DNA of 64,000 nucleotides from Borreliella andersonii (GCF_032595875.1 NZ_CP132457.1:496001-560000); one strand, 5' to 3'; counted from the stretch's first letter, positions 54,229 through 63,137 are shown. Translations and numbers: made by a program. The notes: generated from the sequence alone by a model not told the origin.

Positions 54229-54879
54229 ATGATTAGGTTTAAGGTTTTAATTTTGTGTTTGTTTGGGATTATTGTTGTCAATGGCTTTACAGATACTAAT
54301 TTTGAATTCAATTTTGGTGGTGGGGTTGCTTTTCCTGTTAGTCCCTTTTCAAGTTTTTACAATGAGGCTTTAGAGATTAATGCAAAGCTTAAGCAAAATT
54401 TGCCTTCAGATTTAGCCCCAATAGAAAAAGAAGGGATAGTCCAAAATTTTTCCGATTTAGCCAATATTGCTAAAGCTGGAATAAGGTATGGAACTTATGC
54501 TCAATTTGGTGCTAAATTTGATGATTTTATTTCTATTGGATTTGAGCTTTTGTTTGACATGAATTTTCTTAAAGCAATAAAGCGTTCAGATGGAACTGCG
54601 AATGAAAATTTCTCGTTTGTTATGGCAATAACACCGAGATTTTATACAAAATTAGATTTTTTTGTTTTAGCTTTAGCGTTTTTCACAGGTCCTAAAATTA
54701 ATATAGTGACTTCTTCTGCAGATTCTGTTTTAGCAGAACTGGGAACAATGGGCTGGGATATTGGTGCTAGACTTTCATTTTCTTTTTTGATTCTTGAAGG
54801 TTACTATGTTTGGAACATTAAAAACCCTAAATTTTCTGATTTCAAGTTTGGAATAGGTTTTGAATTTGGAATTGTGTAG
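54229..54879 (+). CDS. Probable outer-membrane beta-barrel protein
   Basis: A 216-residue protein with a signal peptide (MIRFKVLILCLFGIIVVNGF) and an alternating pattern suited to a small transmembrane barrel, e.g. TNFEFNFGGGVAFPV, IRYGTYAQFGAKFDDFISIG, MAITPRFYTKLDFFVLALAF and the C-terminal FKFGIGFEFGIV ending in an aromatic/hydrophobic strand. It may belong to the Borrelia DUF3996 family that includes other putative outer-membrane proteins. The ATG at 54229 has AGGAGAG 8 bp upstream. Confidence 0.65.
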   Translation: MIRFKVLILCLFGIIVVNGFTDTNFEFNFGGGVAFPVSPFSSFYNEALEINAKLKQNLPSDLAPIEKEGIVQNFSDLANIAKAGIRYGTYAQFGAKFDDFISIGFELLFDMNFLKAIKRSDGTANENFSFVMAITPRFYTKLDFFVLALAFFTGPKINIVTSSADSVLAELGTMGWDIGARLSFSFLILEGYYVWNIKNPKFSDFKFGIGFEFGIV

Positions 54880-55068
54880 CTTATTTAATTTTGTTTTTAA
54901 TATTATGTATAATATATATTTTTGCTATCAATAGAATTTTTCGATTTTTTTTAATTATTAAAGCTAAAATATTTTAATACCTTGCGTTAAAAATTTTTAG
55001 TTATTTTTGTGTGTATAAGTTTTATTAATTATCAAATTAAGATTTTTTAAAAAAGAACGAGGGGTTGG

Positions 55069-56289
55069 GTGAATTTACTTAAAAAAAAATCAATAGGAAT
55101 TATTGCCTGTCCTGGGGGTAGGGTTTTTGCTAGTAAAATAATAGAAGAGCTTGACAGGATATTTATAAATATTGAAAATGAGATTGTAAGCAGTATATGC
55201 CAAGATTCTAAAGTCTTAAAAGAAGAAATTTTTAAGATTGAAAAAGTTTTATCTCCTTTTTTAGAAGGGCTTAGTTTATCTACTCTTAAAAGCAAAGAGC
55301 CTTTAGAAATTCCTGTAAAATTTGTTAAATTTGCCAATGGTGAATTTAAAACTGAAATTTTAAAAACAATCAGGAATAAGGATATTTTTATTGTTCAAGA
55401 TGTTGCTAATGCTTATGAAGTTGAGATAAGCAGCAGTGAAAAAATAATTATGACAGTTAATGATCATATAATGAATTTAATGACAACAATAGATGCTTGT
55501 ATGCAGGCTAAAGCCAATTCTGTTAGTGTTATTATTCCGTCTTATCCTTATTCAAGGCAAGATAAAAAACATTCAAGAGAATGTTTAACAGCAAGTCTTA
55601 TTGGAAGATTTTTAGAAGAGTTGGGTATTAGACATATTTTAACCCTGGATATTCACTCAAAGGCTATTGAGAATGTATTTAGAAAAGTTTATTTTGAAAA
55701 TTTAAATGTTTCTTATGAAATCTTTAATTCTCTTAAGGATTTAATCGACATTAGGGATTCTAATTTAGTTATTGTTTCACCCGATACAGGCGCTGTGAGT
55801 AGAAATAAGTTTTTTGCATCAAGTCTTAAGAGTCCTCTTGCTTTGCTTTACAAGGAGAGAGATTATTCAAGAGTTTCAAATGATGTTGTTGATTCAAATA
55901 TTTCTGTAACCAAGCTTTTAGGAGATGTTGAAGGTAAAAATGTTTTTATGAGTGATGACATGTTAGCTACTGGAGGTACTTTAATTAAAGCAATGAAATT
56001 ACTTAAAAGTATGGGTGCTAAAAAGATTATATGTGGGATTAGTTTGCCGTTTTTTAATGGAGATGCTATTAAATATTTTGACAAAGCTTATGAGGAGGGA
56101 TATTTTTATAAAATAATTGGAACGAATGCTGTTTGTCATAATAATGAATTAATAAATAAACCTTGGTATCATGAGGCTAATGTTGCGCCCCTTTTTGCAG
56201 AAGCAATATTTGCAATTTATAATAAAGTTGGTTTGCAAAAGATTCTTGATAGAAAGGATGATATTCAAAAATTGATTACAAAGGGTTAA
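55069..56289 (+). CDS. prs: Ribose-phosphate pyrophosphokinase (PRPP synthetase), long form
   Basis: PRPP synthetase makes the ribose donor for nucleotide and NAD synthesis. Core motifs are ANGEFKTEI, VNDHIMNLMTTIDA, YPYSRQDKKHSRECLTASLIG, LTLDIHSKAIENVF, KERDYSRVS and the PRPP loop with DDMLATGGTLIKA. At 406 residues it is about 90 longer than the usual form, largely because of an insertion (about residues 30-85) between the first helix and ANGEFKTEI. It starts with GTG after GAGGGG. An FGGY kinase gene follows 3 bp later. Confidence 0.9.
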   Translation: MNLLKKKSIGIIACPGGRVFASKIIEELDRIFINIENEIVSSICQDSKVLKEEIFKIEKVLSPFLEGLSLSTLKSKEPLEIPVKFVKFANGEFKTEILKTIRNKDIFIVQDVANAYEVEISSSEKIIMTVNDHIMNLMTTIDACMQAKANSVSVIIPSYPYSRQDKKHSRECLTASLIGRFLEELGIRHILTLDIHSKAIENVFRKVYFENLNVSYEIFNSLKDLIDIRDSNLVIVSPDTGAVSRNKFFASSLKSPLALLYKERDYSRVSNDVVDSNISVTKLLGDVEGKNVFMSDDMLATGGTLIKAMKLLKSMGAKKIICGISLPFFNGDAIKYFDKAYEEGYFYKIIGTNAVCHNNELINKPWYHEANVAPLFAEAIFAIYNKVGLQKILDRKDDIQKLITKG

Positions 56290-56292
56290 TTT

Positions 56293-57660
56293 ATGAATGC
56301 TCTTAGTATTGATATTGGCACCAGTGTTTTAAAGGCAGCATTAGTTAATTCTAAGAAAGGAGTTTTAAGTTATATTGATGTTAGTTATTCAGATTATTTT
56401 GATGTTGATTTTGAAAATTTTGACTTTAATATATGGCTTTTTTCTTTTAAGAAAGCCATATCCAATTTTCAGCCTAGCAAAATAGATTGTATTTCTATTA
56501 GTGGTATTTCACCATGTTTGATTGCTTTAAATTCAAATTTAATTCCTTTAGAAGTGTTACATTGGAATTCCCTTAAGATTAAGTCTTCTTATTTTAAGGG
56601 CAAGTCTGCATTTTTGCCCTACGTACTTAGTACGGTTGAAAGAGGAACATATTCTAAAATAAGCTATTTTGTTTCTTGTTTTGAGTATTTTATTTATTTA
56701 CTTACAGGGAAGCTTTTTACAAGCTTCCCAAGCGTAGAGTATATTCCTTTTATTTGGGATGATATAGAGATAAAAAAATATGGGCTTGACAAGAATAAAT
56801 TTCCCCCGTTCATAAAAATGGGAGAAAATATTGGCGTTGTAACTTATAAAGCAGGAATTGAATTTGGGATAAATAGCGGAATTGGCGTAATTAATGCGGG
56901 ATCAGATTATTTAAATGTTTTGGTTGGAAGTGGTGCTTTTCAAGAAGGAATTGTGTCAAATAGAATGGGTACAAGTGAAGGGTTTAATTTTGTTTCAAGT
57001 ACATATTTACCAGGATTTTCTCTGGAATATCCTTATTTTTTAAAAGGATTTTTTATTATTGGGAAAATTGTTCCTTTTGGATATTTGATTCAATTATTAA
57101 AAGATAGTTTTTATAAGAAAAGTTTAACTTTTGAGTTTCTCTTAAAAAAGATTGTTAAAAGTGCCACATTAAATAATGTATACTTTTATCCAAGCAAGAT
57201 TAAACTTTTTAATGATTTATTTATTTTAGATCCTTGTATTTGCAAAGATTTAAGTAAAGGAATTTTTGGTAGTGCTAAAAATTCATTAGATATTGGCTTG
57301 GCAATGCTTGAGTTTGTATGTTTTGCTTTTTACAACAGATTGATAGAGCTAAAAGCCTATAAAAAAGAAATTTTGAGTATTTTTGTTAGTGGATCTAATT
57401 CTGATAATTTGCTCTTAAATCAAATAAAAGCAAATATTCTTGGCAAAGATTTAAAGATTTTTGATTTTAAGCATTCAGAGATTATTGGGGGAGCAATTCA
57501 AGCATTCTATTCTTTAAGAGAATTTGGCAGCTTAAATGATTCTTTTTTAAAACTTGCAAAGATTAAGAATGTTGTTTCGCCTGTTATTGAGGTTCATGAA
57601 GAATATTTAGAAAAATATCAAAAATATATTAATAATTATAGTCTATTTGTTAACGGGTAA
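56293..57660 (+). CDS. FGGY-family carbohydrate kinase, xylulokinase-like
   Basis: A 455-residue sugar kinase with the FGGY fold. The N-terminal SIDIGTSVLKAALV contains the first ATP-binding aspartate (D7), and NAGSDYLNVLVGSG contains the second, D205, the likely catalytic base. The usual substrate motif GQMHG reads GISPC (71-75), and the W-D-R region reads HWNSLK. These changes make xylulose an uncertain substrate. It lies 3 bp after prs. Its end overlaps the SPOR gene on the other strand by 18 bp. Confidence 0.75.
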   Translation: MNALSIDIGTSVLKAALVNSKKGVLSYIDVSYSDYFDVDFENFDFNIWLFSFKKAISNFQPSKIDCISISGISPCLIALNSNLIPLEVLHWNSLKIKSSYFKGKSAFLPYVLSTVERGTYSKISYFVSCFEYFIYLLTGKLFTSFPSVEYIPFIWDDIEIKKYGLDKNKFPPFIKMGENIGVVTYKAGIEFGINSGIGVINAGSDYLNVLVGSGAFQEGIVSNRMGTSEGFNFVSSTYLPGFSLEYPYFLKGFFIIGKIVPFGYLIQLLKDSFYKKSLTFEFLLKKIVKSATLNNVYFYPSKIKLFNDLFILDPCICKDLSKGIFGSAKNSLDIGLAMLEFVCFAFYNRLIELKAYKKEILSIFVSGSNSDNLLLNQIKANILGKDLKIFDFKHSEIIGGAIQAFYSLREFGSLNDSFLKLAKIKNVVSPVIEVHEEYLEKYQKYINNYSLFVNG

Positions 57661-58386
57661 TATATAAGTTTCTTTAAATTCGCCTATTCCTGCTATTTTT
57701 TTAAAGTCTACTTTTGCTTCTGATTTTGTTTTATAAGGGCCAGATCTTACTCTGTAAATATCTTTATTATCAACTGTTGCAGAATATATTTTAGCAATTA
57801 TATTATATTTGAGTAATTTTTGAATATAGTTGTCTGCATTGATTGGGTCTGAGAGCGATACAAATTGTATGTAATATTCTGTATTAGGATCATAAATGGT
57901 ATCAGGATTTAAAGTTTTTTGGGCTACAGGTTGAAATTTTTCAATAATTTTTGATTTTTGAGAAGTATTGAGTATTTTTTTAGTTGTGGGTTGAGGCTTT
58001 TCAATAGCTTTTGATTTTTGAGAAGTATTGAGTATTTTTTTAGTTGTAGGTTGAGGCTTTTCAGTAGCTTTTGATTTTTGAGAAGTATTAGATGGTTTGT
58101 TTATAGTTTTTTTTTCTTTATTTAAATCTTGTGTTAAATCTATGATTATTTCATTTTGAGTTTCAGATACCTTTAAAGACTTTTCATTTTGTTCAACCCT
58201 TTCTAAGGTGTTTTGATTTTTATCTTCTTCTAAAACAATATTTTTTTCTGCAATGTCTGAGGCCAGATTTTTGTTTGGAAAGAAAATAATTGTCCCAAGA
58301 AATATTATGATACAGACTGTTGCAATTGAAGTTAATGCTACAAAAAATCCTTTGTTATTATCATTGTTTTCATTCAAATCTTTCAT
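57643..58386 (-). CDS. SPOR-domain membrane protein with internal repeats
   Basis: A 247-residue protein with one membrane segment (about 14-36), a charged linker, three 20-residue repeats (100-159) and a C-terminal SPOR domain (about 168-245) with YYIQFVSLSDPINADNYIQK and YRVRSGPYKTKSEAKVDFKK. SPOR domains bind denuded glycan at division sites, so it is probably a septal wall protein; the repeat forms a flexible stalk. It overlaps coaE by 17 bp and the FGGY kinase gene by 18 bp (convergent). Confidence 0.88.
   Translation of the reverse strand: MKDLNENNDNNKGFFVALTSIATVCIIIFLGTIIFFPNKNLASDIAEKNIVLEEDKNQNTLERVEQNEKSLKVSETQNEIIIDLTQDLNKEKKTINKPSNTSQKSKATEKPQPTTKKILNTSQKSKAIEKPQPTTKKILNTSQKSKIIEKFQPVAQKTLNPDTIYDPNTEYYIQFVSLSDPINADNYIQKLLKYNIIAKIYSATVDNKDIYRVRSGPYKTKSEAKVDFKKIAGIGEFKETYILPVNK
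57910..58089 (-). repeat. Three tandem 60-bp coding repeats
   Basis: Three in-frame copies of a 60-base unit encode residues 100-159 of the SPOR protein. Each unit begins NTSQKSK and continues with EKPQP or EKFQP. The first two copies are almost identical and the third has drifted. The pattern predicts copy-number variation among strains. Confidence 0.9.
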
Positions 58387-58987
58387 AGTTAATTATCTCC
58401 TGCATTTTTTTTTCAATTTCTTTTTCTAGATATGCATAATTCTTGTTATTAATTATATTGATTATTCTTAAGTTTATAATATTTTTTTTAAAAAAAATAT
58501 CTTTTTGGATTTTGAGTATTTTATTAATTATATTTGAGTCAATGTTTGGCATAGAGTATGATAATCTATTTTTTATTATAGAATTCTTTGTCTTTAGCAC
58601 AATTATATAGTCACAAAGTTTTTCTAAATTTATTTTAAAAAGTAAAGCGGCATTAATTATTATTTTTGTAGATCGGTTTTGGATTAGGATTTTTTTTATT
58701 TTGCTGAGTATGATTGGGTGTGATATGCTTTCAAGTTTTTTTAGTTCTTTATTGTCATTAAATACAAGATTTCTTAACAAGAGTTTGTCTATTTCATTTT
58801 TAGCATTTAATATTTTTCTTCCAAATATTTTAACTATTTCTTCTTTTTTTTCATATAAAACTAAGTGTCCAAGCTTGTCTGCATTTATTTCGTAAAATCC
58901 ATATTTGTTGCTAATTATTTTTGATGCGGTATCTTTGCCAGATGCAATTCTTCCTGTTATCCCAATGATTAATGGATTTCTCCCCAC
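58370..58987 (-). CDS. coaE: Dephospho-CoA kinase
   Basis: CoaE catalyses the last step of coenzyme A synthesis. The 205-residue protein has an N-terminal P-loop GITGRIASGKDTASKII (11-27), then the NADKLGH motif, and the lid and substrate regions with LVFNDNKELKKLESISHP and IIINAALLF. The first CoA step, coaX, is also in this window. It overlaps polA by 19 bp and the SPOR gene by 17 bp on the same strand. Confidence 0.9.
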   Translation of the reverse strand: MGRNPLIIGITGRIASGKDTASKIISNKYGFYEINADKLGHLVLYEKKEEIVKIFGRKILNAKNEIDKLLLRNLVFNDNKELKKLESISHPIILSKIKKILIQNRSTKIIINAALLFKINLEKLCDYIIVLKTKNSIIKNRLSYSMPNIDSNIINKILKIQKDIFFKKNIINLRIINIINNKNYAYLEKEIEKKMQEIINYERFE

Positions 58988-61698
58988 GATTTACCCGTTT
59001 CAATATTGGCTTTTAAAGGCAGATTTAATGCGTAGGCAGTTTCCATCATAATTTTTAATATTTTTTTCACTTCATTTTCTTCTTCAATAGGAGATTCAAT
59101 GAGCATTTCATCGTGTACCTGTAGCAATATTTTTGATTTCATTTTTGTACTTTTAAATTCATTAAATACTTTGACCATTGCAATTTTCATAATGTCGGCG
59201 GCACTTCCCTGAATTGCGCTATTTATTGCTATTCTTTCAGCTGCAGATCTTTCTATGTAATTATTGCTATTAATTTCTTTTATATATCTTCTTCTTTTTA
59301 AGATGGTTTCGCTATATCCAGCATTTCTTACGAAGTTTATTTGATTTGTTATAAATTCTTTGATTTTTGGGTAAGAGTCGAAGTAAGAGTTTATAAATCC
59401 TTTTGCCTCTTCTTTTGTAATTCCTAGTTCTTTTGCAAGTCTAAAATCTGACATTCTATAAATTATTCCAAAATTAATAGATTTTGCTATTCTTCTTAAG
59501 TTAGGAGTAATTTCTTTTTCTTCTATTTTGAAAAGCTTTGAAGCTGTTTCTGTATGAATATCTTTATTATTTTCGAATGCTTTAATGAGGACTTCATCTT
59601 GAGATAAATGAGCAAGTATAGCAAGCTCGATTTGAGAATAATCAGCTGAAATAAAAATATTTCCATTTTCTGGTTTAAATGCTTTTCTTATTTTTCGCCC
59701 TTTTTCATCTTTTATTGGTATGTTTTGCAAGTTGGGGTTTATGCTAGTGATTCTTCCAGTTGCTGTTTTTGTTTGTATGAAGCTTGTGTGCAGTCTGTTT
59801 GTTTTATAGTTGATTAGTTCTACCAAATTATCTGTGTAAGTACTCTTCAATTTTGCAATTTGTCTGTATTTTATTAGATTTTCAATTGATTCGTGTTGTC
59901 CTCTGAGAGATTCAAGCACTTTTATATCAGTTGAATCTTTTTTCATTTTTTCAGGTAATTTTAGATTCAGTTTTTCAAATAAAATTTCATGCATTTGTTT
60001 TGGAGAATTTAGATTAAAATCAATTCCTATGCTTTTTATTATTTCGGTTTCGATTAGTTCTAATTCTTTTCCAAGTTCTTTTCCATATTCTTTTAAATAT
60101 TCTTTATCAAGGTAAATGCCATTTTCTTCCATTTCTATAATTACTTTGTTAAAAGGCATTTCTATTTCGTGCATTAACTTGTCGAGTTTGTCTTCTTTTA
60201 ATTTTTTGGTAAATATATTAAATAATCTAAATGTAATATCAGCATCTTCAGATGAATAGCTTGTTGCCATTTCTAAAGATATGTTTGCAAAGTTATCATT
60301 TTTTTGAATAACATCTTCATATTTAATATTTTTATGCATTAAATACTTTTCTGCAAGAAAATCAAGCGATACTTTTGAGTTTGTGTCAATAAGGTATGCG
60401 GCAATCATTGTATCAAAATAAGGTGGTATAGGGCTAAATCCATTATTTTTAAGTATTTTATAGTCAAATTTATAATTTTGACCAATTATTTTTGGATTTG
60501 ACTCAAAAAGATTATTAAATTTTTGTATTATATAATTTTTTTCTATGTAAATTTTTCCTTTTGCTTCGATTGGAATATAGCAGCCCTCAAATTCTTTAAA
60601 TGAAATGGAAATCCCAATTAATTTTGCTGTGTAAGTGTCAAGCGAAGATGTTTCTGTGTCTATTGATATGTATTTAGCCTTTTTAAGGTTTTCCATTAAA
60701 TCGTCAAGTTCTATTTTTGTTGTTATTGAGCGGTATTTAACATTTTCTGTGTCAATTGTATTTATATCATCTAAGCTGTTAGTAGTAGTAATTTCTTGTG
60801 CAAATAGGCTTTTTTGATCTGTATTTTCTTTTTCTTGTTTCAAGATATCCTTTTTATAAGTTTTTATTAAGGCAATTGCTGAGTGCTTTTCAAACAAAGA
60901 TATTATCTCTTCGCTAAAATTCTTTAAGGCGAAGTTTTCGATTTCTGGAATTTTTAAATTTTCTTCAAGACTTACAAGTTCATAGCTTAAAAAGGCATTT
61001 TCTTTTTCTTTGATTAAAAGTTCTCGGTGTTTTTTATGTATTAGTTCTAAATTTGAATATATCCCGTCTAAGGTTTTAAACTCTCTTAATAAAGTTGCTG
61101 CTCCTTTTGGGCCAATGCCTTTTATTCCGGGTATATTGTCAGATCTGTCCCCAACAATAGCTAAATAATCTTTCATTTGAAAACTATTTACTCCAAATTT
61201 TTTTATTACGTACTCATTATCCATTTCAATAAAGCTGTTGTTTTCAATTTTTAGTATTTTTATGTACTCTGTCATTGTTTGCAGCAAGTCTTTGTCAGGA
61301 GAAATAATATAAGTTAAATAGTTATTCTTTGCAGCCTTTTTAGCAAAACTAGCTAAAAGATCATCAGCTTCATAGCCCTCTAGCTCAAAGATTGGTATTT
61401 TTGCCTTTAAAAGGCCTTCTTTTATCCATCCGATTTGAGGTATTAAATCGTCAGGAGGTGAATCTCTTGTTGCTTTGTAGCTTGGATACTTTTGTTTTCT
61501 AAAAGTTGGTACTTCTGAGTCAAAGGTGATGATCAAATGTTCAGGATTTTTTTCTTTTATTATGAAAAATAATGTTTTAAAAAAACCAATAAATGCGTTT
61601 ACATTTTCTCCTTGTGTGTTTAAAAGCGGATAATTTTTCATTACGTGATAATTTCTAAATATTATATTTAGTGCATCAATTAGGTAAAGTTCTTTCAT
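58969..61698 (-). CDS. polA: DNA polymerase I
   Basis: A 909-residue Pol I with all three domains. The 5'-3' exonuclease covers about 1-290 (LYLIDALNIIFRNYHV, FDSEVPTFRKQKYPSYKATR, GDRSDNIPGIKGIGPKGA). The 3'-5' exonuclease keeps its acidic residues in SIDTETSSLD, GQNYKFDYKIL and YSSEDADITFRL. The polymerase domain has SADYSQIELAILAHLS, RRIAKSINFGIIYRMSDFRLA and LLQVHDEMLIE. Proofreading therefore looks active, unlike in many Pol I proteins of reduced genomes. It overlaps coaE by 19 bp. Confidence 0.98.
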   Translation of the reverse strand: MKELYLIDALNIIFRNYHVMKNYPLLNTQGENVNAFIGFFKTLFFIIKEKNPEHLIITFDSEVPTFRKQKYPSYKATRDSPPDDLIPQIGWIKEGLLKAKIPIFELEGYEADDLLASFAKKAAKNNYLTYIISPDKDLLQTMTEYIKILKIENNSFIEMDNEYVIKKFGVNSFQMKDYLAIVGDRSDNIPGIKGIGPKGAATLLREFKTLDGIYSNLELIHKKHRELLIKEKENAFLSYELVSLEENLKIPEIENFALKNFSEEIISLFEKHSAIALIKTYKKDILKQEKENTDQKSLFAQEITTTNSLDDINTIDTENVKYRSITTKIELDDLMENLKKAKYISIDTETSSLDTYTAKLIGISISFKEFEGCYIPIEAKGKIYIEKNYIIQKFNNLFESNPKIIGQNYKFDYKILKNNGFSPIPPYFDTMIAAYLIDTNSKVSLDFLAEKYLMHKNIKYEDVIQKNDNFANISLEMATSYSSEDADITFRLFNIFTKKLKEDKLDKLMHEIEMPFNKVIIEMEENGIYLDKEYLKEYGKELGKELELIETEIIKSIGIDFNLNSPKQMHEILFEKLNLKLPEKMKKDSTDIKVLESLRGQHESIENLIKYRQIAKLKSTYTDNLVELINYKTNRLHTSFIQTKTATGRITSINPNLQNIPIKDEKGRKIRKAFKPENGNIFISADYSQIELAILAHLSQDEVLIKAFENNKDIHTETASKLFKIEEKEITPNLRRIAKSINFGIIYRMSDFRLAKELGITKEEAKGFINSYFDSYPKIKEFITNQINFVRNAGYSETILKRRRYIKEINSNNYIERSAAERIAINSAIQGSAADIMKIAMVKVFNEFKSTKMKSKILLQVHDEMLIESPIEEENEVKKILKIMMETAYALNLPLKANIETGKSWGEIH

Positions 61699-62093
61699 AT
61701 TTTAATATCTAACATTATAGGCGAATTATTTACTGCAAGGTTTTGGTGTTTTTTAGTTTTTGGAATTTTTCTTTTTGCATTTGCAATTTGTTGTAAGATT
61801 TCACAACAAATTTGATATTTAATGTATATTTCTTCTTTTAGTAGATTAATTTCTTTAATCAAGTAATCAAAATTATCCAATTTTTGGTTTTTAGATTTCA
61901 ACCATGCATTTATTGTTTTATAATAGTTTTTGATTGATTCTAATATTAAATCTTTCTTAGGATTGGTTATGTTTAATATTCTTATTTCTTCTTTTTTCAA
62001 TTCATTACTTTCTATTGTTAATATTAATTTCAATTCTTTTAATTCTAATAACAAATTGCTAAAATATTTTTTTAAAATTTCATTAGCTGACAA
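61695..62093 (-). CDS. Small helical protein, possible FlgN-like flagellar chaperone
   Basis: A 132-residue, all-helical-looking protein between fliS and polA. I do not recognise it firmly. The pattern LLLELKELKLILTIESNELK, then ILNITNPKKDLILESIKNYY, resembles the FlgN family, in which a long helix is followed by an N-rich turn and K-rich helix. FlgN chaperones hook-associated proteins. The overlap with fliS (11 bp) supports a flagellar role. No signal peptide or membrane segment is seen. It overlaps polA by 4 bp. Confidence 0.6.
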   Translation of the reverse strand: MSANEILKKYFSNLLLELKELKLILTIESNELKKEEIRILNITNPKKDLILESIKNYYKTINAWLKSKNQKLDNFDYLIKEINLLKEEIYIKYQICCEILQQIANAKRKIPKTKKHQNLAVNNSPIMLDIKI

Positions 62094-62502
62094 TATTTAT
62101 TCCTAATTTACTTTGCTTAACATTATTTTCTTTTTTACTTAATTTTTTCCAGGCAAAGCTTAATACTTGCAGTTGTTTTATAACATTGTCAATTTTGTGT
62201 GTTTCTTTTTTTAAAAGAACATTTTCTAACTCTTTGTTTAGAAACAAGTATATTGAGAGTAAGTTTGTAGAGATGTTTCCACCTTGCTCAAAATTTAAGG
62301 TTGACATTAATTCGGTAATTATTTCTTGTGCATGAAAAATTTTTTCATTAGCTTTAACTGCATTTTTCCAATTTCCATCTTTTATAAGCTCTTTTGCAAC
62401 TTTTAAATCCTGTATTGCTTTCTCATAAAGCATTATCAATATTGATAGGGGATTTGATGTGTTTATTTGTGTTTGTTTATATATTTTTTCTTTTGATATC
62501 AA
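62083..62502 (-). CDS. fliS: Flagellin export chaperone FliS
   Basis: A 139-residue FliS, which binds unfolded flagellin and keeps it ready for export. YKQTQINTSNPLSILIMLYEKAIQDLKVAKELI and LMSTLNFEQGGNISTNLLSIYLFLNKEL follow the family pattern over most of its length. In Borrelia the substrate would be periplasmic-flagellum flagellin, FlaB. It overlaps the FlgN-like gene and ends the run after cheY, which lies 8 bp upstream. Confidence 0.9.
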   Translation of the reverse strand: MISKEKIYKQTQINTSNPLSILIMLYEKAIQDLKVAKELIKDGNWKNAVKANEKIFHAQEIITELMSTLNFEQGGNISTNLLSIYLFLNKELENVLLKKETHKIDNVIKQLQVLSFAWKKLSKKENNVKQSKLGINIVS

Positions 62503-62510
62503 AATTTCCT

Positions 62511-62891
62511 CTAATCCAAAAGTTTGATTTGTTCTATTATTTGGTCTTTTTTAAAAGGTTTTGTAATATATCCTCTAGCTCCAAGAGATAAAGCTTTTTG
62601 TATTAATTCTTGTTTTCCAATAGCTGTAACCATTAATATATTAACTTTTTTAAGCGATTTTTTGTTAATTTCATACATTTTTTCAAGAGCTGTGATTCCA
62701 TCCATTCCCATCATTGTTATATCGAGTGTTATTAAATCAATATTATTTTGTTTTTCAAATTCTTTAACAGCCTGAATGCCATCTTCAGCTTCTAAAAATT
62801 CTTTAAATCCCAATTGACTTAAAATTTTTATTAGGTTTTTTCTCATAAAAAGTGAGTCATCAACTATTAAAGCTTTTTTGCTTTCTTCCAA
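62511..62891 (-). CDS. cheY: CheY-type response regulator
   Basis: A 126-residue single-domain receiver that takes phosphate from CheA and acts on the flagellar motor switch. The acid pocket is D11/D12 (LIVDDS), the phosphoacceptor is D57 in LITLDITM, the switch threonine is T89 in MVTAIG and the lysine is K111 in TKPFKK. The start is a TTG at 62891, preceded by AAAAGGAG at 62899-62906. An in-frame ATG at 62912 would add seven residues but has no binding site. This corresponds to cheY1 of B. burgdorferi by position; the cheA operon is elsewhere. Confidence 0.9.
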   Translation of the reverse strand: MEESKKALIVDDSLFMRKNLIKILSQLGFKEFLEAEDGIQAVKEFEKQNNIDLITLDITMMGMDGITALEKMYEINKKSLKKVNILMVTAIGKQELIQKALSLGARGYITKPFKKDQIIEQIKLLD

Positions 62892-63137
62892 ACTAGCACT
62901 CCTTTTATCCATTTTAACATATTAAAATGTCTTTAACGACAATTTAAATATAATTCACATTTTTATAATATTGTTTTTTTGATTGATATTTTTCTTTAAA
63001 GATTATTTTAATTTGAACATAAACAAAATAACATGTACTTTGGGGGATATTTTATACCTTGTATATAAGGTTAAAGTAGGTTTTTGCCTGTTAAAATTGT
63101 TTGATAAAATAATAAATAATATGTTAAATTTTACCCT
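62892..63137. other. Intergenic region between divergent cheY and ligA
   Basis: 246 bp, AT-rich, with no gene. It holds the cheY binding site (62899-62906), an imperfect 16-base palindrome ACCTT-N6-AAGGT at 63056-63071, and a TAAAAT near 63104 that might be the ligA -10. No ribosome-binding site is visible before ligA. Confidence 0.5.

Noticed and set aside
57910..58089. 60-bp repeats as a CRISPR array
   Set aside because: They are contiguous, in frame, encode a protein repeat and have no unique spacers.
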